Source: Heliocidaris erythrogramma (Eukaryota > Echinodermata > Echinoidea > Camarodonta > Echinometridae). Taken from it: a stretch of DNA of 64,000 nucleotides. The notes beneath the pieces are model-generated. The model was not told where the DNA came from, did no database searches, and saw only the letters and a list, made by a program, of their open reading frames with translations. Shown here in pieces: positions 63,607-64,000 of the stretch. The stretch spans positions 930,001 through 994,000 of the forward strand of contig CM046864.1 of assembly GCA_025617745.1 (NCBI GenBank). The letters are read 5' to 3'. The first letter of the stretch is position 1. Each line of letters starts with the position of its first letter. Made by a program: the position numbers and the translations under genes.

Positions 63607-64000
63607 ATGAGTACATTTCGACTTGATCTCCCCGAGGTATTTACTGGTGAAGATGGAAGGAATTTTGGACAATGGGTACGTAGATTAGAGGTAGCCACTG
63701 AAGTTCTTCCCCAGTCAGGGCGCAAACTTCACCTCATCCTACCTTCTAGATGGTCAGGTGCAGCTTTCACAGTCTGGGAAAGCATCCCAAGCTCAAACCA
63801 GCAAGATTATAGTTTGGTCAGGCAGAAACTTTCAGCAGTATTTGGTAATACAAATTACTTAACAGCATTCAAGTCATGTGTTAATGCTAGAGAGCGACAT
63901 CATAATGAAGCCCTTGAAGTTTTCGCAGCGATAACTACACTAGTTGACGAAGCCTTCCCAGGATATGACGCTGCAGGAAAGGATGGGGAGAAATTCAGAA
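63607..64000 (+). CDS. gag: Retrotransposon gag, N-terminal 131 residues (runs off the edge)
   Basis: The frame starts MSTFRLDLPEVFTGEDGRNF and is open to the window end. GQWVRRLEVATEVL, LILPSRWSGAAFTVWESI and YSLVRQKLSAVFGNTNY follow the Ty3/gypsy gag capsid layout (F.G, W, ALxGxA-like helix, W). The family product is the structural capsid protein of the element. The start is the first ATG of this frame after the leader. Confidence 0.8.
   Translation, partial: MSTFRLDLPEVFTGEDGRNFGQWVRRLEVATEVLPQSGRKLHLILPSRWSGAAFTVWESIPSSNQQDYSLVRQKLSAVFGNTNYLTAFKSCVNARERHHNEALEVFAAITTLVDEAFPGYDAAGKDGEKFR

Larger units (their letters stand above)
62502..64000 (+). mobile_element. LTR retrotransposon, Ty3/gypsy type, 5' part (continues beyond the window)
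   Basis: Parts in order: 5' LTR 62,502-62,901 (400 bp, ends TGTAG...CTACA); primer-binding site starting TGGTGGCAGCGGTG at 62,903; a leader of about 690 bp; gag from 63,607 to the edge. It is inserted in the fifth copy of the 170-bp minisatellite. The visible part looks whole. Age cannot be judged without the 3' LTR. Confidence 0.85.

Overview
The window is animal nuclear DNA, AT-rich. It most likely comes from a marine invertebrate deuterostome, with an echinoderm or hemichordate as best guess. The reasons are a tRNA-derived SINE of the kind common in sea-urchin-like genomes (from memory), an extracellular multi-EGF gene followed by a hyalin-repeat (HYR)-like fragment, and a (GTCC)n-associated 170-bp minisatellite. 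No species can be named from sequence alone.

About 88% of the window (1 to about 56,710) is one tandem array. The unit is about 405 bp: one 123-nt exon plus about 282 nt of intron. I count 123 exon-bearing units (122 intact exons, one frameshifted), 18 units that have lost the exon, and 2 units with only 19-nt and 14-nt exon stubs. Every intact exon encodes one 41-residue calcium-binding EGF domain with phase-1 introns on both sides, so any subset of exons can be spliced together in frame. If all 122 intact exons were joined, this window alone would encode about 5,000 residues. The array enters the window mid-unit at base 1, so the gene extends further upstream. Introns are almost as alike as exons, which points to continuous homogenisation by unequal crossing-over and gene conversion.

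Layout: 1-14.65 kb holds two interleaved exon types (Asp or Ala at domain position 22) in higher-order blocks of about 2.45 and 1.63 kb, with a hairpin-bearing intron subtype. From 14.65 to 28.5 kb the intron type changes after the donor, exonless units appear (from 18.6 kb), and a 3.71-kb eight-exon block is duplicated. From 28.6 to 56.7 kb the array carries five copies of one SINE insertion at the same junction, DINEC/DVDEC and CSCN exon variants, a frameshifted exon, and a very recent 2,226-bp duplication. The last exon ends at 56,471.

From 56.7 to 57.6 kb lie TA microsatellites, two small foldback elements and an exon-like piece matching the C-terminal half of a HYR domain, probably a remnant or downstream exon of the same gene. 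From 57.6 to 61.65 kb I find no convincing gene, only two MITE-like inverted-repeat elements and simple tracts. From 61.67 to 62.5 kb there is a hairpin, a (GTCC)n tract and a 170-bp minisatellite. This is interrupted at 62,502 by an LTR retrotransposon of Ty3/gypsy type (400-bp LTR, primer-binding site, leader, start of gag) that runs off the right edge.

Reading: a giant secreted or cell-surface fibrillin-like rod protein, probably Ca-stiffened and heavily glycosylated, whose length can change by whole domains through array recombination or exon choice.
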